A stretch of DNA of 6,217 bases, taken from NCBI GenBank assembly GCA_023424725.1, contig JAFADQ010000375.1, positions 1 to 6,217 on the forward strand. The letters run 5' to 3'. This document shows, piece by piece, positions 4,521 to 6,217 of this stretch. The DNA comes from Bacteroidota bacterium. GTDB lineage: Bacteria; Bacteroidota; Bacteroidia; Cytophagales; Hymenobacteraceae. The notes under the pieces are model-generated. The model was not told where the DNA came from. It saw nothing but the letters and a program-made list of their open reading frames with translations, and did no database searches. The translations under genes and the position numbers were made by a program. Within the stretch, counting starts at the first letter, position 1. The number at the start of each line of letters is the position of its first letter.

Positions 4521-5756
4521 ATGACAGACATAATTCAGCTTAAGCAAATACTGTCCAACACAAAAAGAGTATTAAAGCATAAAAGAGACAAAGAAATTCT
4601 TAAAGGAGAACTCTTTAACGTATTTTCCATTTTAAAAATGGAGAGCAAGGAGAATTCAACTCATTCTGCATTTATTTCCGAATTATTAAACCCTAAAGGA
4701 ACACACTTAAAAAAGGACACTTTTCTCAAGCTATTTCTAAAAATAGTTTCGGATAATGAAACTGAAGAAATTCTTAATACAGAAACAGCACAGATAAAAG
4801 TAGAAAGAAATATCGGGCCAAGAGATGATATTAATAAGACTGGAGGTAGAATCGATATTTGCCTTTGGGACAATGAGAAAAAACATGTTTCAATTGAAAA
4901 CAAAATCTATGCAGGCGACCAATTCGCTCAGATTGAAAGATATTGCAACTATAGAAAGGGCAAGAATAAAGTCTATTATCTTACCTTATTTGGCAGTAAA
5001 CCTTCGATAGAAAGTAGAGGAACTTTAATAGAGAACCACGATTACTATCCTATTTCTTATAAAAAGCACATTACAGAATGGTTAACTCTTTGTATAAAAG
5101 AATCTGTAGACTCTCCTATTCTAAGAGAAACCCTTAAACAGTATTTAATTCTAATCAAAAAGCTCACTTATACCATGGATAATTCATCAGAAAAAGAACT
5201 CCTTGATGTGATACTTCAAAATTATAAGGAAGCCTCCTTCATATCTGAAAATCTTACCAAAGCTAAATATATCTTAGGTGAAGCAATTCGTCAAAGAGTA
5301 ATCACCTCTTTAAAAGAAGACTTAAAAAATGATTATAAAGTAATTCCTGGAAATCCTACTCACCAGAAATTTTCTCAGATATGGATAAAACTCAATAACA
5401 TTGAGAGCCCTAATCTTTATTTTGGAATTGAAAGTTTTAATGGTGAGGGCAATTTCAACGGAGATCTTTTTATTGGCATATTTAATTCTGGTGACAAAGC
5501 AAGCCCGTTTTCCAAAATGAATGGGAATTCAAATTATAGCAAATGGTGGGTTGATACTAGAAAATTAGATAAATATAATGACTGCAAAATGAATTTAAGT
5601 AGTCCTGATACAATCTCACGGATTTCTTCAGATAAAGCCTTTCAAAACAGTTTTGTTCAGCATATAGTAACAGAAATTAAAGATTACCTAAAAGAAAAAA
5701 CTAAACCGATAATTGATTTTTTGGAAGCTCAAAAGGCGAACGATTTAAAACCTTAA
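4521..5756 (+). CDS. PD-(D/E)XK nuclease superfamily protein (PDDEXK_4-like)
   Basis: A 411-residue predicted nuclease of the PD-(D/E)XK superfamily, closest in my recollection to the PDDEXK_4 (PF14281) group. From the ATG at 4521, an N-terminal helical segment leads into FNVFSILKMESKENSTHSAF (32-51) and ISELLNPKGTH (52-62), typical of the family; Glu54 may be the first active-site acid. The catalytic core is GGRIDI (108-113, Asp112) followed by SIENKIYAGDQFAQIERY (124-141) with Glu126 and Lys128, the E-x-K pair, then the conserved Gln134 and Gln137. The rest (about 225-411) is conserved in type but unassigned. No membrane segment or helicase is seen. It is far more AT-rich than its neighbours, implying transfer. 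An alternative ATG at 4458 adds 21 residues and has GAGGA eight bases upstream; I prefer 4521 because relatives start near there. DNA is the likely substrate, and a defence role is inference. Confidence 0.85.
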   Translation: MTDIIQLKQILSNTKRVLKHKRDKEILKGELFNVFSILKMESKENSTHSAFISELLNPKGTHLKKDTFLKLFLKIVSDNETEEILNTETAQIKVERNIGPRDDINKTGGRIDICLWDNEKKHVSIENKIYAGDQFAQIERYCNYRKGKNKVYYLTLFGSKPSIESRGTLIENHDYYPISYKKHITEWLTLCIKESVDSPILRETLKQYLILIKKLTYTMDNSSEKELLDVILQNYKEASFISENLTKAKYILGEAIRQRVITSLKEDLKNDYKVIPGNPTHQKFSQIWIKLNNIESPNLYFGIESFNGEGNFNGDLFIGIFNSGDKASPFSKMNGNSNYSKWWVDTRKLDKYNDCKMNLSSPDTISRISSDKAFQNSFVQHIVTEIKDYLKEKTKPIIDFLEAQKANDLKP

Positions 5757-5786
5757 TTGAATCGCAAAACGTATCAGAAAACTAAC

Positions 5787-5799
5787 CTGCAACAACCAA
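5787..5799 (-). repeat. Inverted near-copy of TTGGGTGTTGCAG, right of the nuclease gene
   Basis: The plus strand reads CTGCAACAACCAA, the inverse of the motif at 4433-4445 with one mismatch. Together with flanking bases, 5784-5804 matches 723-743 in the same orientation at 20 of 21 positions. It lies 31 bases past the nuclease stop and 36 before the TfoX-domain start. No matching GCAGG arm follows, so unlike the copy at 723 it cannot form a terminator hairpin. Confidence 0.4.
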
Positions 5800-5834
5800 A
5801 AAACCACCCATCACAACACAAAAACTACCAACCC

Positions 5835-6200
5835 ATGCCCTACTCCGAAACCCTAGCCCACAGAATCCGCGAACAACTGGCTGACCTGCCCAACATCGAG
5901 GAGAAACCAATGATGGGCGGCCTGGTCTTTATGTACAACAACAAAATGTACGTCGGGATAATGCAAGACGAGCTCATGTGCCGCATCGACCCGGACCTGC
6001 ACGAACAGGCCGTAGAAAAAAACGGCTGCCGCACCATGCAATTCGCCAACCGCCCCATGACCGGCTACATTCTGGTAGACGACACCGCCCGACGCACTCC
6101 GCAGCAGTTCGATTACTGGATAAACCTTGCCCTCGATTTTAATCCCAGAGCAAACGCATCGAAAAAGAAAAGCAAAAGCAAGGCAAAAGAGAACGTGTAG
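5835..6200 (+). CDS. TfoX/Sxy family protein, N-terminal domain only
   Basis: A 121-residue protein made almost wholly of the TfoX N-terminal domain. The pattern is typical: MPYSETLAHRIREQL (1-15), EEKPMMGGLVFMYNNKMYVGI (22-42), ELMCRIDPD (46-54), then RPMTGYILVDD (73-83) and FDYWINLALDFNP (92-104). A lysine- and serine-rich tail ends it (110-118). In Haemophilus and E. coli, full-length Sxy/TfoX activates competence genes with CRP; stand-alone N-terminal proteins like this are widespread and their role is unknown, so a competence function should not be assumed. The frame extends upstream to a TTG at 5757, but that part is low-complexity and non-homologous, so the ATG at 5835 is chosen. Balanced base composition matches the core genes, unlike the nuclease gene just upstream. 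Soluble, no signal peptide. Confidence 0.9.
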   Translation: MPYSETLAHRIREQLADLPNIEEKPMMGGLVFMYNNKMYVGIMQDELMCRIDPDLHEQAVEKNGCRTMQFANRPMTGYILVDDTARRTPQQFDYWINLALDFNPRANASKKKSKSKAKENV

Positions 6201-6217
6201 GCTGCAACCGTCAAAAA

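Noticed and set aside
5757..5834. N-terminal extension of the TfoX-domain gene from a TTG directly after the nuclease stop
   Set aside because: The 26 added residues are Gln/Asn/Lys-rich and unlike family N-termini, while the ATG at 5835 gives the standard family start.
5835..6200. Nuclease and TfoX-domain genes as one DNA-uptake or defence system
   Set aside because: They read the same way but differ sharply in base composition, are separated by 78 bases with an intergenic motif, and no competence gene is visible.

Overview
The window looks like chromosomal DNA of a member of the Bacteroidota, possibly of the Cytophagales; the phylum is fairly secure and the order is a guess. Three things point there: a DUF2480-family gene (a family I know only from this phylum), two exact copies of the Bacteroidota -7 promoter box TAnnTTTG in front of genes, and little use of Shine-Dalgarno sites. 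Core genes have roughly balanced base composition (hand-counted 60-base samples at 301-360 and 6001-6060 give 53% and 57% G+C). One gene near the right end is clearly different (28% at 4681-4740, 35% at 5461-5520).

Layout, left to right. The 3' part of a beta-CASP metallo-beta-lactamase-fold hydrolase (2-556, +) enters from the left edge. It converges on a tandem-domain universal stress protein (797-1660, -), which has a putative terminator after it and a promoter box and dyad in its leader. A DUF2480 gene (1908-2426, -) follows, ending inside a palindrome and starting just beside a tract of 8-bp tandem repeats. A 442-bp gene-free stretch (2427-2868) is packed with repeats: the octamer tract, a 144-bp inverted-repeat element of the CATTGCGAG type, a strong terminator hairpin, a perfect 8-bp palindrome and GGATTTTTT-type direct repeats that abut the next gene. 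Then comes an apparent two-gene operon read leftward: a TauE/SafE-type eight-helix membrane protein (3558-4364, TTG start) overlapping tsaB (2869-3558) by one base. Divergent from it is an AT-rich PD-(D/E)XK nuclease-family gene (4521-5756, +), followed by a TfoX N-terminal-domain protein (5835-6200, +).

The genes do not form one pathway. Most are housekeeping or stress genes: RNA or metal-hydrolase, stress response, tRNA t6A modification and sulfur/anion transport. The most notable item is the lone nuclease gene, whose base composition suggests horizontal acquisition and whose family is often suspected of roles in defence against foreign DNA. No partner genes (methylase, ATPase, toxin or antitoxin) are visible beside it, so no multi-gene system is demonstrated here. 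I found no tRNA, rRNA, CRISPR array or transposase.
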